A stretch of 64,000 bases of DNA from Paractinoplanes pyxinae (GCF_026626335.1 NZ_JAPNTZ010000002.1:186001-250000); one strand, 5' to 3'. Positions 9,065-18,354 are shown, numbered from the stretch's first letter. Notes: a model not told the origin generated them from the letters alone. Numbers and translations: made by a program.

Positions 9065-9358
9065 GTGATCTTCAAGGCGGTCCGGGACGGCGCTCCCTAT
9101 CCCGACCATCACACCACCCTCAAGGCGTGGGCCGAGATCCCGCCGCGGCCGATCCGGCTGGCCGACCTGATCACCACGAAACGCGAGCTCGCGCTGGACA
9201 AGCTGCTGGCCGAGGATTCGACCTTCTACGGCGACCTCTTCCCGCACGTCGTCGAATACCAGGGCCACCTCTACCTCGAGGACGGTCTGCACCGCGCCTT
9301 GCGGGCGGCCCTGCAGCAGCGCAACCAGATCCACGCGCGAGTGCTGGTCGTCGACTGA
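9065..9358 (+). CDS. Small ParB/Srx-like conserved actinobacterial protein
   Basis: This 97-aa protein starts at a GTG with a strong GGAGAGGGGG upstream. I recall close relatives in many actinobacteria, some labelled as VapB-like antitoxins, but I see no ribbon-helix-helix or toxin partner. The tail YLEDGLHRALRAALQQ resembles the 'DG.HR..A' loop of the ParB/sulfiredoxin fold, and LITTKRELALDKLL could be the preceding helix. Its stop overlaps the next ATG (TGATG). Function is unassigned. Confidence 0.65.
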   Translation: MIFKAVRDGAPYPDHHTTLKAWAEIPPRPIRLADLITTKRELALDKLLAEDSTFYGDLFPHVVEYQGHLYLEDGLHRALRAALQQRNQIHARVLVVD

Positions 9359-10524
9359 TGGTCGCGCCCCTCGATCTGCTGGATCTCGACACGCTGCTCG
9401 GCGACGAGGAGCGTGACATCCGGGCCGTCGTGCGCCGGGTGGCCGACGACAAGGTCCGCCCCCACGTGGCCGGCTGGTACGAGGCGGGCAGCGTTCCGGT
9501 GCGTGAGCTGGCCCGCGAGTTCGGCAAGCTGGGCTTGCTGGGCATGCACCTCACGGGCTACGGCTGCGCCGGTGCGTCCGCGGTCTCGTACGGCCTGGCC
9601 TGCATGGAGCTCGAGGCGGCCGACTCCGGCATCCGCTCCCTGGTCAGCGTGCAGGGCTCACTGGCCATGTACGCGATCTGGAAATACGGGTCGGAGGAGC
9701 AGAAGCAGCGCTGGCTGCCCGGCATGGCGGCGGGCGAGCTGATCGGCTGCTTCGGCCTGACCGAGCCCGACCACGGCTCCGACCCGGCCAACATGAGCAC
9801 CTGGGCCCGCCGCGACGGCGACGACTGGGTGCTCGACGGCGGCAAGATGTGGATCACGAACGCGCCGGTGGCCGACGTCGCCGTGATCTGGGCCCGGGGC
9901 GAAGAGGGCGTGTTCGGCTTCGCGGTGCCGACCGACACCCCCGGCTTCGCCGCGCGCGAGATCAAGAACAAGATGTCGCTGCGCGCGTCCAGCACGGGTG
10001 AGATCACTCTGGACGGCGTACGCCTGCCCGAGAGCGCGCGGCTGCCCGAGGCGCGCGGCCTCAAGGCGCCGCTGTCGTGCCTGACCGAGGCCCGCTTCGG
10101 CATCATCTGGGGCTCGATGGGCGCGGCGCGCGACTGCCTGCGGGTGGCGCTCGACTACGCGACCACGCGCGAGCAGTTCGGCCGGCCCATCGGCGGCTTC
10201 CAGCTCACCCAGGCCAAGCTGGCCGACATGTCGCTCGAGCTGCAGAAGGGCTTTCTGCTCGCGCTGCATCTGGGCCGGCTGCGCGACTCGGCCGGGGCGC
10301 TGCGGCCGGAACAGGTGAGCGTGGGCAAGCTCAACAACGTGCGTGAGGCGATCGCCATCGCCCGGACGTGCCGCACCATCCTCGGCGGGAACGGGATCAG
10401 TGGGGAATATCCCGTCATGCGCCATGCGAACAATTTGGAGAGCGTCCTCACGTACGAGGGAACTTCTGAGATCCATCAGCTGGTGATCGGCCAGAAATTG
10501 ACCGGATTGAACGCTTTCGCCTGA
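9358..10524 (+). CDS. Acyl-CoA dehydrogenase, glutaryl-CoA dehydrogenase-like
   Basis: The 388-aa flavoprotein has the acyl-CoA dehydrogenase signatures FGLTEPDHGSDPANM (FAD/substrate), WITNAP, and the C-terminal NLESVLTYEGTSEIHQLVIGQKLTG, in which the Glu of TYEGT is the catalytic base position of glutaryl-CoA dehydrogenases. The ARFGIIWGSMGAARDCL segment also matches that subgroup. It probably acts in lysine/tryptophan or related acyl-CoA catabolism. It is coupled to the small ParB-like gene upstream by a 1-bp overlap. Subfamily is likely; exact substrate is inferred. Confidence 0.85.
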   Translation: MVAPLDLLDLDTLLGDEERDIRAVVRRVADDKVRPHVAGWYEAGSVPVRELAREFGKLGLLGMHLTGYGCAGASAVSYGLACMELEAADSGIRSLVSVQGSLAMYAIWKYGSEEQKQRWLPGMAAGELIGCFGLTEPDHGSDPANMSTWARRDGDDWVLDGGKMWITNAPVADVAVIWARGEEGVFGFAVPTDTPGFAAREIKNKMSLRASSTGEITLDGVRLPESARLPEARGLKAPLSCLTEARFGIIWGSMGAARDCLRVALDYATTREQFGRPIGGFQLTQAKLADMSLELQKGFLLALHLGRLRDSAGALRPEQVSVGKLNNVREAIAIARTCRTILGGNGISGEYPVMRHANNLESVLTYEGTSEIHQLVIGQKLTGLNAFA

Positions 10525-10566
10525 GGGTTCGCTGCAAATGTCGCACCCCCCTCGTACCGTGAAAGC

Positions 10567-11346
10567 ATGGCCAAGTCACCGGAAGATGTCACCACCGATG
10601 TCTCCGCGCACGGGGGTGTCAGCGAGCCCACGAGCGAATATCCGGCCGTGCCGCCTTCAGCCGAGCCACCTTCGGCCGAGCCGGCTCAGCCCCCCTCGAA
10701 GATCAGCGGCTTCGCCCGCCTGCTGATCTTCACGTTCTTCGTCTTCGCGCTCATGGTCGCGGCCTGCCTGGGCCTGCGCGCGGTCAACATCCTGCCGGGC
10801 TTCGACAACCCGTTCTCCGACAAGACGACCGACCGCAGCCAGCCCGTGCTGCTGCAGTCGATGCGCGACCTCAGCCGCTACGTCGCGGCCGACGGAACGT
10901 TCCAGGTCATCGTCGACCTGCAGGAGAACAAAGAAAACATCCCCGACTTCCTGGTCAACCGCCGCACGCTGTTCGTCGGCTCCGGCACCGTCGAGGAGTA
11001 TGTCGAGTTCGGCTCGCTCTCCGAGAAGGCGCTGCAGGTCGACGAGGACAAGAACACGGTGACCATCACCCTGCCGCCGCCGCAGCAGGGCACGGCCAAT
11101 CTAGACCTGCAGAAGAGCTACGTCGTGGCCGAGGAGCGAGGCCTGCTCAACCGCTTCGGCGACGCCTTCCGCAGTGACCCCGGCAAGCAGCAGCAGGTGT
11201 ACGCGCTGGCTCAGCAGCGCATCACCGAGGCGGCCCGGGCCAGCGGCCTCGACGAGCGGGCCCGGAAGAACACCGAGAGCATGCTGGAAAGCCTGTTCAC
11301 GCGCCTGGGCTACCAGACCGTGACGGTGACCTTCGGCAGTCCGTGA
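10567..11346 (+). CDS. DUF4230 membrane-anchored protein
   Basis: This 259-aa protein has a Pro/Ser-rich cytoplasmic N-terminus (1-45), one transmembrane helix (about 49-70, ARLLIFTFFVFALMVAACL) and an extracytoplasmic domain with LLQSMRDLSRYVAADGTFQVIVDL and KALQVDEDKNTVTITLPPP, which match DUF4230. The function of DUF4230 is unknown. The ATG at 10567 is 42 bp after the dehydrogenase stop. Confidence 0.85.
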   Translation: MAKSPEDVTTDVSAHGGVSEPTSEYPAVPPSAEPPSAEPAQPPSKISGFARLLIFTFFVFALMVAACLGLRAVNILPGFDNPFSDKTTDRSQPVLLQSMRDLSRYVAADGTFQVIVDLQENKENIPDFLVNRRTLFVGSGTVEEYVEFGSLSEKALQVDEDKNTVTITLPPPQQGTANLDLQKSYVVAEERGLLNRFGDAFRSDPGKQQQVYALAQQRITEAARASGLDERARKNTESMLESLFTRLGYQTVTVTFGSP

Positions 11347-11354
11347 CGAGGCGG

Positions 11355-11397
11355 ACCGGGCGCCGCTGATCCGGGGGCGGGGGCGGCGGCGCCCGGT
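11355..11397. terminator. Hairpin between convergent genes
   Basis: ACCGGGCGCCGC (11355-11366) and GCGGCGCCCGGT (11386-11397) form a perfect 12-bp stem with a 19-nt loop between the stops of the DUF4230 gene and the PspC-like gene. It has no clear U-tract. It probably acts as a bidirectional terminator. Confidence 0.6.
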
Positions 11398-11407
11398 GGT
11401 CTGGGGG

Positions 11408-11596
11408 TTACTCGTTGGGCAGCAGGGCCCAGAGGATGAAGTAGATCAGCACCTGCGGGCCGGGCAGCAGGATCGAGACCACGAAGATCAGCCGCATGAC
11501 GCCCGGCGACACGCCGAAGCGGCGGGCCAGACCGGCGCAGACACCGGCGACCCAGCGGTCGTCCCGGGGGCGAGCGAGACGGCGAGTCACAGTCAC
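11408..11596 (-). CDS. Small PspC-domain membrane protein
   Basis: The 62-aa product has RDDRWVAGVCAGLARRFGVSP followed by one hydrophobic helix (VMRLIFVVSILLPGPQVLIYFILWALLP), the complete PspC domain pattern. PspC domains sit in the membrane and take part in envelope-stress responses in other bacteria. The GTG at 11596 follows AAGGAG by 4 nt; the second GTG at 11590 is also possible. Confidence 0.82.
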   Translation of the reverse strand: MTVTRRLARPRDDRWVAGVCAGLARRFGVSPGVMRLIFVVSILLPGPQVLIYFILWALLPNE

Positions 11597-11882
11597 TTCA
11601 CTCCTTATCCAAGGTTCCGGCTGTTCCGCCGGTTCCTGTTCAACGGTATGGGCGCGGTGACCGTCCGCCCTCGGTCCCCAGGTGGAGAAGGGCGACCCGG
11701 CTCCCGTAAGGGTGACCCGTACCCTCGCGCTATCCGCTGTTAACCTGGGTGCCGATTTCCGGCTTCTCGGGCGCTCCCGCGTGCCGCAGGTCGAGCGACG
11801 GCGTCCCGGATCTTTCCTCGAAGTGCACGCCGCAGCCCCGTCTCTTCGCTGCCCACCCTTGGAGGCGCACGGTGACTTCCCG
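11597..11882. other. Intergenic region between PspC and CDP-alcohol phosphotransferase genes
   Basis: About 285 bp without a supported gene. It holds GGAGG at 11861-11865, whose nearest GTG (11872) is out of frame with the downstream gene and meets a stop after four codons. No clear promoter pair or RNA structure could be assigned. Confidence 0.4.
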
Positions 11883-13733
11883 GTGACGCTAGCCGTCCTG
11901 ACCAGTGCCGGTCCCGGTCTCGATCCCGCCGAGTCGGCCCAGCTGGCCGACGAGCTCACCGCCGCTCTGCGCGCGGCCGGCGCGAGCGCGGTCGAAACCG
12001 GGCAGTCGGCTCTGCCCGAGGTGGTGAAGCGGGCGCAGCAGTCGCACGAGGGCGTGTTGATCTGCGCGGGCAATCTGGTCGCGCATCCCGCTCTGCTATG
12101 GATGCTGGCCACCGAGCCGGCCGGCCGCACCACCGCCCTGGTGGTGCCCGACCCGACCGGCGACCTGCGCGACGACCGCGGCAAGATCCTCCCGGCCACC
12201 GACGGGCCGGGGACGGTGCGCTACGGCGGGGCGATCTGGGTCGCCCCGGCCGACCTGACCGTGCTGGCCAAGGTGGCCGACCGCCCCGACCTGCTGCCCG
12301 CGTTGCTCGAGGCCGGCCTGGTGCCGGTGGCCACGCCGCTGCGCCTGCTGCGGGCCGAGCTGGTGCACGACCACGCCGAGCTGAGCCGGACGCGGGCCGA
12401 GGTCGCCGCCGTCGACGAGGACAAGGCCCGCCTGCGGATGGCGGTCAAAGAGAAGGACGACTTCTTCACGACGTACGCGGTCAGCACCTGGTCCCCGTAC
12501 GTCACCAAGGCCGCCGCCCGCCTGCGCCTGACCCCCAGCGGGGTCACGTTCATCTCGGTCCTGTTCGCCGTGGCCGCCGCACTCGCCTTCTGGCAGGCCT
12601 CGCGGCCGGCCCTGATCGCCGGTGGCATCCTGCTCTACCTGGGCTTCGTGCTCGACTGCGTCGACGGTCAACTGGCCCGTTACACGCGGCGGTTCGGGGC
12701 GTTCGGCGGCTGGCTCGACACGATGGCCGACCGGGCCAAGGAGTACGCGGCGTACGCCGGGCTGGCCGCGGGCGCCGAGCGGGTCGGCATCCCGTACGCG
12801 TGGCCGCTGGCCATCACGGCGATCGTGCTGCAGACCGTGCGGCACATGACCGACGCCTGGTACGGCGCGCTGCACGACGAGGCCGCGGCCCACCCGCGCC
12901 CGCAGGCGGCCGGCGGCGTCGGGGCCCGGCTGAGCGCGGCCTCGACCCGGGTGCAGGGCGACACCGGCTCGGTCGCGTACTGGCTCAAGCGGATCGTCGT
13001 CTTCCCGATCGGCGAGCGCTGGGCGCTGCTGTCGGTGCTGGCCATCTTCACGAACGGGCGGATCGCGCTGGCCGGCATGGTCGTCTGCGGGCTCTTCGCC
13101 TTCGCGTACACGCTGGGCCTGCGCTCTCTGCGAGCGTTGAGCATGCGGATCGGCGTGCTCGACAAAGTGGACACGGCCCGGTTCCGCGACGACGGTTTTC
13201 TGGTCCGGAAGATCGTCGGACGGGCCAAAGTGCCGGTCCCCCTGGCCTTTGCTGCGCTCGCCGCTATAGCGGCCCTGGCCCTGGTCGTGGCTCTGCTCGC
13301 CGGCTGGCTCGAGCCGCCCGCCAAGGTCGCCCTGGTTGTGGTGGCCCTGCTGGTGCTCGGGGCCGGTCTGCCCGCCCGGGCCCGGCACGGCGGCCCGCTC
13401 GACTGGCTGATCCCGGCCGCCCTGCGTGCCGCCGAATACCTCTTCGTGGTGGCCGTCGGGGTCTCCGGCTCGGTGCCGACGCCCGTCGTCTACCTGCTCG
13501 TCTTCATGCTGACGCTGCACCACTACGACCTGGTCGCCCGGATGGAGAAGGGCACCCCGGCCGGCCGGGCCACGGGTGACCCGTTCGGCTGGGACGGCCG
13601 GGTCGTGCTACTGACCGCCGCCGCCCTGGCCGGGATCCCGACCGCGGGCATGGTGGTGGTGGCCGTGCTGGTCGGCGGCATGTTCCTCGTCAACACGATC
13701 GCCGACTGGCGGACAGGTGGCTCCCGCCCGTGA
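11883..13733 (+). CDS. CDP-alcohol phosphotransferase fused to N-terminal nucleotidyltransferase-like region (DUF5941 type)
   Basis: The product (about 616 aa) has a soluble N-terminal region of about 200 aa, then a CDP-alcohol phosphatidyltransferase domain with the full motif D-x2-DG-x2-AR-x8-G-x3-D-x3-D (near residue 258: DCVDGQLAR...GWLDTMADR), then more membrane helices of the DUF5941 type. Such enzymes transfer a phospho-alcohol from a CDP donor. Coupling to a glycerophosphotransferase (GTGA overlap) suggests a role in a teichoic-acid-like polymer or its anchor. The start is uncertain: GTG 11883, TTG 11859 and GTG 11823 are all in frame. Confidence 0.8.
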   Translation: MTLAVLTSAGPGLDPAESAQLADELTAALRAAGASAVETGQSALPEVVKRAQQSHEGVLICAGNLVAHPALLWMLATEPAGRTTALVVPDPTGDLRDDRGKILPATDGPGTVRYGGAIWVAPADLTVLAKVADRPDLLPALLEAGLVPVATPLRLLRAELVHDHAELSRTRAEVAAVDEDKARLRMAVKEKDDFFTTYAVSTWSPYVTKAAARLRLTPSGVTFISVLFAVAAALAFWQASRPALIAGGILLYLGFVLDCVDGQLARYTRRFGAFGGWLDTMADRAKEYAAYAGLAAGAERVGIPYAWPLAITAIVLQTVRHMTDAWYGALHDEAAAHPRPQAAGGVGARLSAASTRVQGDTGSVAYWLKRIVVFPIGERWALLSVLAIFTNGRIALAGMVVCGLFAFAYTLGLRSLRALSMRIGVLDKVDTARFRDDGFLVRKIVGRAKVPVPLAFAALAAIAALALVVALLAGWLEPPAKVALVVVALLVLGAGLPARARHGGPLDWLIPAALRAAEYLFVVAVGVSGSVPTPVVYLLVFMLTLHHYDLVARMEKGTPAGRATGDPFGWDGRVVLLTAAALAGIPTAGMVVVAVLVGGMFLVNTIADWRTGGSRP

Positions 13734-15880
13734 CCTTCCTGAGCATCGTCCTGCCCGTCTACAAGGTGCAGGGCTATCTGCGGCAGTGCCTCGACTCGGT
13801 GCTGAGCCAGTCGTTCACCGACTTCGAGGTGGTCGCGGTCGACGACCGGTCGCCCGACTACAGCGGCGCCATCCTGGCCGAGTACGCCGCGCGCGACCCC
13901 CGCGTACGCGTGGTGACCGCCCCCGAGAACGTGGGCCTGGGCCGCGCCCGCAACCTGGGCCTCGAACACGCCACCGGCGAGTACGTCTGGTTCGTCGACT
14001 CCGACGACTGGCTCTCCGAGGGCACGCTGAACGCGGCCGCCGAGCGCCTGCGGGAGACCGACGCCGACCTGCTGATCGTCGGCTGGGACAGGGTGCACTG
14101 GGACGGCCGGGTGCAGGCCGGCACGGCTCGCAAGTCGCTGGCCGCGGCGCCCGACGTCTTCTCGGTCGAGCAGTGGCCCCAGGTGCTCAACATCCTGCAC
14201 GTCGCCTGGAACAAGGTGGTGCGGCGCGAGTTCCTGCTGCGCCTCGGCTTCGTGTTCGAGGCCGGCTGGTACGAGGACGTGTCGTTCTCGTTCCCGGTGA
14301 TGCTGGCCGCCCCGCGGATCAGCACCCTGCCCCGCACGTGCGTGCACTACCGGCAGCGGCGCACCGGCGCGATCACCCGGACCGTCGGCGACCGGCACTT
14401 CGAGGTCTTCGACCACTGGGAGCACGCGCAGGCCCTGGCCACCAAGTACGCCTCGCCCACCGACGAGGTGCGCGGCCTGCTCTTCCGGCGGATGATCTGG
14501 CACTTCCTGCGGGTGCTGCGGCACGACGCCCGGGTGCCGCGCGAGTCGCGGGCCCGGTTCTTCGGGCGAATGTCCGAAATGTACAAGACGTACCTGCCGC
14601 CGGCCGGCTACCCGGTTCCCGCGCGGGCCGAGGGCGTGCGCTACCGCATGGTGGCCCGCGGCTCCTACCGGTCGATGCGGCTGTTCGACTTCACTATCGC
14701 TCAGGCGCGGCGGGGCAAGCGGGTGCTGCGGCGGACCGCCGGATGGGTCAAGCGGCGCGCCCGGCAGGCCGCGGGGCAGGTCTACTACCGGGTGCAGCGG
14801 CGGCTGCCGGTCGACCAGTCGCTTGCGCTGTATGGCGCGTACTGGTTCCGCGGGGTCACCTGCAACCCGGCTGCGATCGCCGCCAAGGCGGCCGAGCTGG
14901 CGCCGCACCTGCGGCCGGTGTGGGTGGTCGCCGAGCCGTACGCGAAATCCATGCCGCCCGGCGTCGAGCACGTGGTCGCCGGCACCCTGCCCTACTACCG
15001 CGCGATCGCCCGGGCCCGCTACCTGGTCAACAACGTCAACTGGCCCAACCGCCTGGTCAAGCGCCGCGGCACCACGCACGTGATGACCCACCACGGCACC
15101 CCGCTGAAGAAGATGGGCGCCGATCAGGCCGACCACCCGGCCGGTGTGAAGGATCCGGACTTCCAGGCCCAGATGCGCCGGGCCGACCGGTGGGACTTCA
15201 GCGTCACGGCCAACCCGTTCACCACGGTGGCGTGGGAGTCGGCCTATCCGAGCGCCCACGAGACGCTCGAGGTGGGTTATCCGCGCAACGACCGGCTGGC
15301 CGCCGCGACGGCCGCCGACAGCGCCGCCGCCCGGGAAAGACTCGGCATCCCGGCCGACCGGCGGGTGGTGCTCTACATGCCCACGCACCGCGAGTGGCTG
15401 CCGCCCGGGCGCCGGGTTCTCGACACCGAGCGGTTCGCCGAAGAGCTCGGGCCGGACACGACCCTGCTGGTCCGCGAGCACTACTTCACCACGCCGGCCG
15501 AGCCCGCGTCGGGCGCCGCGGTCGACGTCTCGGACCATCCGGTGGTTGAGGATCTCTACCTCGCGGCCGACGTTCTGCTGACCGACTACTCGTCGGCGAT
15601 GTTCGATTTCGCCGTGCTCGACCGGCCGGTAGTTATTTTCGCGCCGGACTGGCCGGTCTACCGGGACGTCCGGGGCGTCTACTTCGATCTGCTCGCCGAG
15701 CCGCCGGGGGCGGTCACCACCGGGTATCCGGCCCTGATCGGCCTGTTCCACAGTGGGGCATATGCCGACGAATCGGCCGCCTCGGTGCGGTCGAAGTTCC
15801 GCAAGCGCTTCTGTTCGCTCGACGACGGGCATGCCGCCGAGCGTGTCGTCCGCCGGGTTTTCCTCGACAAAAAGCAGTAA
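13730..15880 (+). CDS. GT2 glycosyltransferase fused to CDP-glycerol glycerophosphotransferase
   Basis: The 716-aa protein has an N-terminal GT-A domain (SIVLPVYKVQGYLRQCLDSVLSQS, VDSDDW near residue 88) and a C-terminal TagF/TagB-type Glyphos_transf domain (MTHHGTPLKKMG near 454; LTDYSSAMFDFAVLDRPV near 618). The latter adds glycerol-phosphate or a similar unit from a CDP donor to a growing teichoic acid; the former would add a sugar. The GTG at 13730 overlaps the preceding stop, so both enzymes are made together at the membrane. Polymer identity is inferred. Confidence 0.87.
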   Translation: MTFLSIVLPVYKVQGYLRQCLDSVLSQSFTDFEVVAVDDRSPDYSGAILAEYAARDPRVRVVTAPENVGLGRARNLGLEHATGEYVWFVDSDDWLSEGTLNAAAERLRETDADLLIVGWDRVHWDGRVQAGTARKSLAAAPDVFSVEQWPQVLNILHVAWNKVVRREFLLRLGFVFEAGWYEDVSFSFPVMLAAPRISTLPRTCVHYRQRRTGAITRTVGDRHFEVFDHWEHAQALATKYASPTDEVRGLLFRRMIWHFLRVLRHDARVPRESRARFFGRMSEMYKTYLPPAGYPVPARAEGVRYRMVARGSYRSMRLFDFTIAQARRGKRVLRRTAGWVKRRARQAAGQVYYRVQRRLPVDQSLALYGAYWFRGVTCNPAAIAAKAAELAPHLRPVWVVAEPYAKSMPPGVEHVVAGTLPYYRAIARARYLVNNVNWPNRLVKRRGTTHVMTHHGTPLKKMGADQADHPAGVKDPDFQAQMRRADRWDFSVTANPFTTVAWESAYPSAHETLEVGYPRNDRLAAATAADSAAARERLGIPADRRVVLYMPTHREWLPPGRRVLDTERFAEELGPDTTLLVREHYFTTPAEPASGAAVDVSDHPVVEDLYLAADVLLTDYSSAMFDFAVLDRPVVIFAPDWPVYRDVRGVYFDLLAEPPGAVTTGYPALIGLFHSGAYADESAASVRSKFRKRFCSLDDGHAAERVVRRVFLDKKQ

Positions 15881-16013
15881 CTACGCCGTTACCCAGTGCA
15901 AATGGCACCTTTACCCGATGGTGTGACATCGATACTCCTCGTCAAATTAGGCCGATCGCCGGCCGTCGTGGGACCGGGATCACATTGATGTTGCCCGGCA
16001 GGGGAGGTAGGCG

Positions 16014-17318
16014 GTGTCGACCGTCTCGCTCAAGGACGTCACCAAGGTGTGGCCTGACGGCACGGTGGCCGTCAACCACGTCAGCCTGGACGTCGACGAC
16101 GGTGAGTTCCTGGTTCTCCTCGGGCCGTCGGGCTGCGGAAAATCCACGATCCTCCGGATGATCGCCGGGCTCGAGGACCCGACCGAGGGCGACATCCTGC
16201 TCAACGGCGATCCGGTGCTCGAGCTGGCGCCGCGCGACCGCAGCATCGCCATGGTCTTCCAGGATTTCGCCCTCTACCCGCACATGACGGTGGGCGACAA
16301 CATCGGCTTCCCGCTCAAGCTGTCCGGCGTCGAGCCCACGCCCCGGGTCGAGCGGGTCGGTGACGTGGCGTCCGCCCTGGGCATCGGGGACGTGCTGCGC
16401 CGCAAGCCGAGCCAGCTCTCCGGAGGCCAGCGGCAGCGGGTCGCGATGGGCCGCGCCATCGTGCGCCGGCCCGGCCTGTTCCTGATGGACGAGCCGCTGT
16501 CCAATCTGGACAGCGGCCTGCGGGCCGAGCTGCGGGCCGAGATCACCGGGCTGACCCGCGAGCTCGGCGTCACCACCATGTACGTCACCCACGACCAGGC
16601 CGAGGCGCTGACCATGGCCGACCGGGTGGCGATCATGCGCAAGGGCGTCCTGCAGGACATCGGCACGCCGACCGAGGTGTACGGGCGACCGGCCACCCTC
16701 TATGTGGCGGCCTTCCTCGGCGCCCCGCGGATGAACCTGCTCGAGGCGGCGGTCTACGTGCACCTCGAGCGCTACATCGAGCTCAACTTCGGCGAGCAGG
16801 CGCTCTACCTGCCCTGGAACGACATCCGGGCCCGGGCGGTGTCGCACTACCACGGCGAGCGGATCGTGGTCGGGATGCGGGCCGAGGCGCTTACTCCCGT
16901 CGCCCCCGACGTGCCGGGCGACGTGCTGCGGGGCCGGATCCGCTACCTGGAGCACCACGGGCACGAGTCGCTGGCGTTCCTCGACATCGGCGCCACCGCG
17001 ATCGTGCTGGACGACCCCGGCGCGCGGGCCCGCGACGACGAGGTGCCGGCCGACAGCCCGCTCAAGCGGATCGGCGGGGCCCTGCAGCGGCTGGCCGGGC
17101 GCTCGAACGGCTCCTCCGACGGCGCTGCTCGCGAGTCAGGGCCCGAGAGCGTGCTCAACGACCCGGGCCGGCATCACCGCCGTCCGGCCGAATTGGGCGT
17201 ACGGCTGGCGCCCTACCCGCCGGTGTCGGCCGGCCATCCGCTGTCGGTGGCCGTCCGCATGGACGCGCTTCACTTCTTCGACGAGCGCGGCGACCGCATC
17301 GACGTCGGCTGGCGCTGA
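16014..17318 (+). CDS. Sugar ABC transporter ATPase (MsmK/UgpC type)
   Basis: The 434-aa ATPase has Walker A GPSGCGKST (near residue 40), Q-loop FQDFALYPHMTVGDNIGFPLKL, signature QLSGGQRQRVAMGRAIVRRP, Walker B LFLMDEPLSNLDS and the switch His in YVTHDQAEALTMADR, then a TOBE-type C-terminal domain with an unusually long insertion of low-complexity sequence. Such ATPases are often shared by several carbohydrate importers encoded elsewhere; no permease is next to it. GTG at 16014 is preceded by GGGGAGGT. Confidence 0.88.
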   Translation: MSTVSLKDVTKVWPDGTVAVNHVSLDVDDGEFLVLLGPSGCGKSTILRMIAGLEDPTEGDILLNGDPVLELAPRDRSIAMVFQDFALYPHMTVGDNIGFPLKLSGVEPTPRVERVGDVASALGIGDVLRRKPSQLSGGQRQRVAMGRAIVRRPGLFLMDEPLSNLDSGLRAELRAEITGLTRELGVTTMYVTHDQAEALTMADRVAIMRKGVLQDIGTPTEVYGRPATLYVAAFLGAPRMNLLEAAVYVHLERYIELNFGEQALYLPWNDIRARAVSHYHGERIVVGMRAEALTPVAPDVPGDVLRGRIRYLEHHGHESLAFLDIGATAIVLDDPGARARDDEVPADSPLKRIGGALQRLAGRSNGSSDGAARESGPESVLNDPGRHHRRPAELGVRLAPYPPVSAGHPLSVAVRMDALHFFDERGDRIDVGWR

Positions 17319-17383
17319 AACTTCGACACTTCCCCTTCGTTGCACCCATGGCGTACCGTTCCGCCCACACGTCGGTGCGATGG

Positions 17384-17398
17384 CGTATCGACGATACG
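17384..17398. promoter_or_regulatory. 15-bp palindrome upstream of membrane protein gene
   Basis: CGTATCG-A-CGATACG is a perfect palindrome 24 bp upstream of the GTG at 17422. Its position suits a repressor site or 5'-UTR hairpin. Confidence 0.4.
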
Positions 17399-17421
17399 GA
17401 CCCGACCTAGGGGGTAGGCAC

Positions 17422-18324
17422 GTGGCGAACGCGTCCGGACTCTTGGTTATCGAGCGCATCCTGCGCGACAAACAGGGCATCTGGCAGCAGATCGTGGAGG
17501 ACCGCGAGCTACCGCGGCTCGCCGGCCAGATGCTGGTCAGCTCGGTGGTGGCCCTCGCCGTCTACGGCGCGGTGCTCGGCTCTTTTCACAGCGTGCTGAT
17601 GGCCCTGACCTCGGCGGTGAAGCTGCCGCTGCTGTTCATGGTCACGCTCGCCATCTGCCTGCCCACGCTCTACCTGTTCAACCTGGTCTTCGGGGCCCGG
17701 CTGTCGATCCGGCAGTCGCTCTCGCTGGTCATGGTGGCGCTGACCGTGACCGCCATGCTGGCCCTGGCGTTCGCCCCGATCAGCCTGTTCTTCCTGATCA
17801 CGGCGCCCGACTACGCCTTCTTCAAGCTGCTCAACGTGGCCATCCTGGGCCTGTCAGCGCTGGTCGGGCTGCGCTTCCTGACCGGCGGCATGAAGGTGCT
17901 CAACGAGCACGGGCTGCTCGCCCCGAAGGTCGCCGAGCCCGCCGTTGCTGCCCCCGCTCCGGCCCCGGCCCCGGAGCCGGTCAAGGAGCTGGTGGCGGCC
18001 GAAGCCACGACGAACGGCGCGGCGCCGGCCGCGGGTCCGGCTCCGGTCCCGATGCCGGTTCAGCCGCCGACCGTGCAGATCCCGCCGCCCGGCTTCGCGC
18101 AGCAGCACCCGCGACAGCGTCCGCTTCAGCCGGCCGGGGCCTCGACTCCGCCCAGCATGAGCCTGCTCTACATCTGGATCCTGCTCTTCGGCTTCGTCGG
18201 CACTCAGCTGGCGTGGACGCTGCGGCCGTTCTTCGGCAGCCCGGACAAGGGCTTCAGCCTGTATCGGGACATCGACGGCAACTTCTACGCCGAGATCTTC
18301 CGGACGATCGCCGACCTGTTCTGA
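17422..18324 (+). CDS. Polytopic membrane protein with proline/alanine-rich linker
   Basis: The 300-aa product begins ANASGLLVIERILRDKQGIW and has hydrophobic helices at about residues 40-60, 65-90, 100-135 and 140-160, a Pro/Ala-rich linker (about 180-240), and a last helix near 255-275 (SLLYIWILLFGFVGTQLAWTLRPFF). I recall similar actinobacterial proteins annotated as 'actin-binding WH2 domain-containing', but no convincing actin-binding role is visible. The GTG at 17422 follows GGGGGTAGG, preferred over ATG 17380. Confidence 0.7.
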   Translation: MANASGLLVIERILRDKQGIWQQIVEDRELPRLAGQMLVSSVVALAVYGAVLGSFHSVLMALTSAVKLPLLFMVTLAICLPTLYLFNLVFGARLSIRQSLSLVMVALTVTAMLALAFAPISLFFLITAPDYAFFKLLNVAILGLSALVGLRFLTGGMKVLNEHGLLAPKVAEPAVAAPAPAPAPEPVKELVAAEATTNGAAPAAGPAPVPMPVQPPTVQIPPPGFAQQHPRQRPLQPAGASTPPSMSLLYIWILLFGFVGTQLAWTLRPFFGSPDKGFSLYRDIDGNFYAEIFRTIADLF

Positions 18325-18354
18325 TTTCCTTCGGGGGCTGATCATGGACGCGTG

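Noticed and set aside
9065..9358. VapB-type antitoxin
   Set aside because: No ribbon-helix-helix or AbrB-like N-terminus and no PIN-domain toxin gene next to it.
13523..15832. 769-codon minus-strand frame
   Set aside because: Shadow of the GT2-glycerophosphotransferase gene; no domain features.
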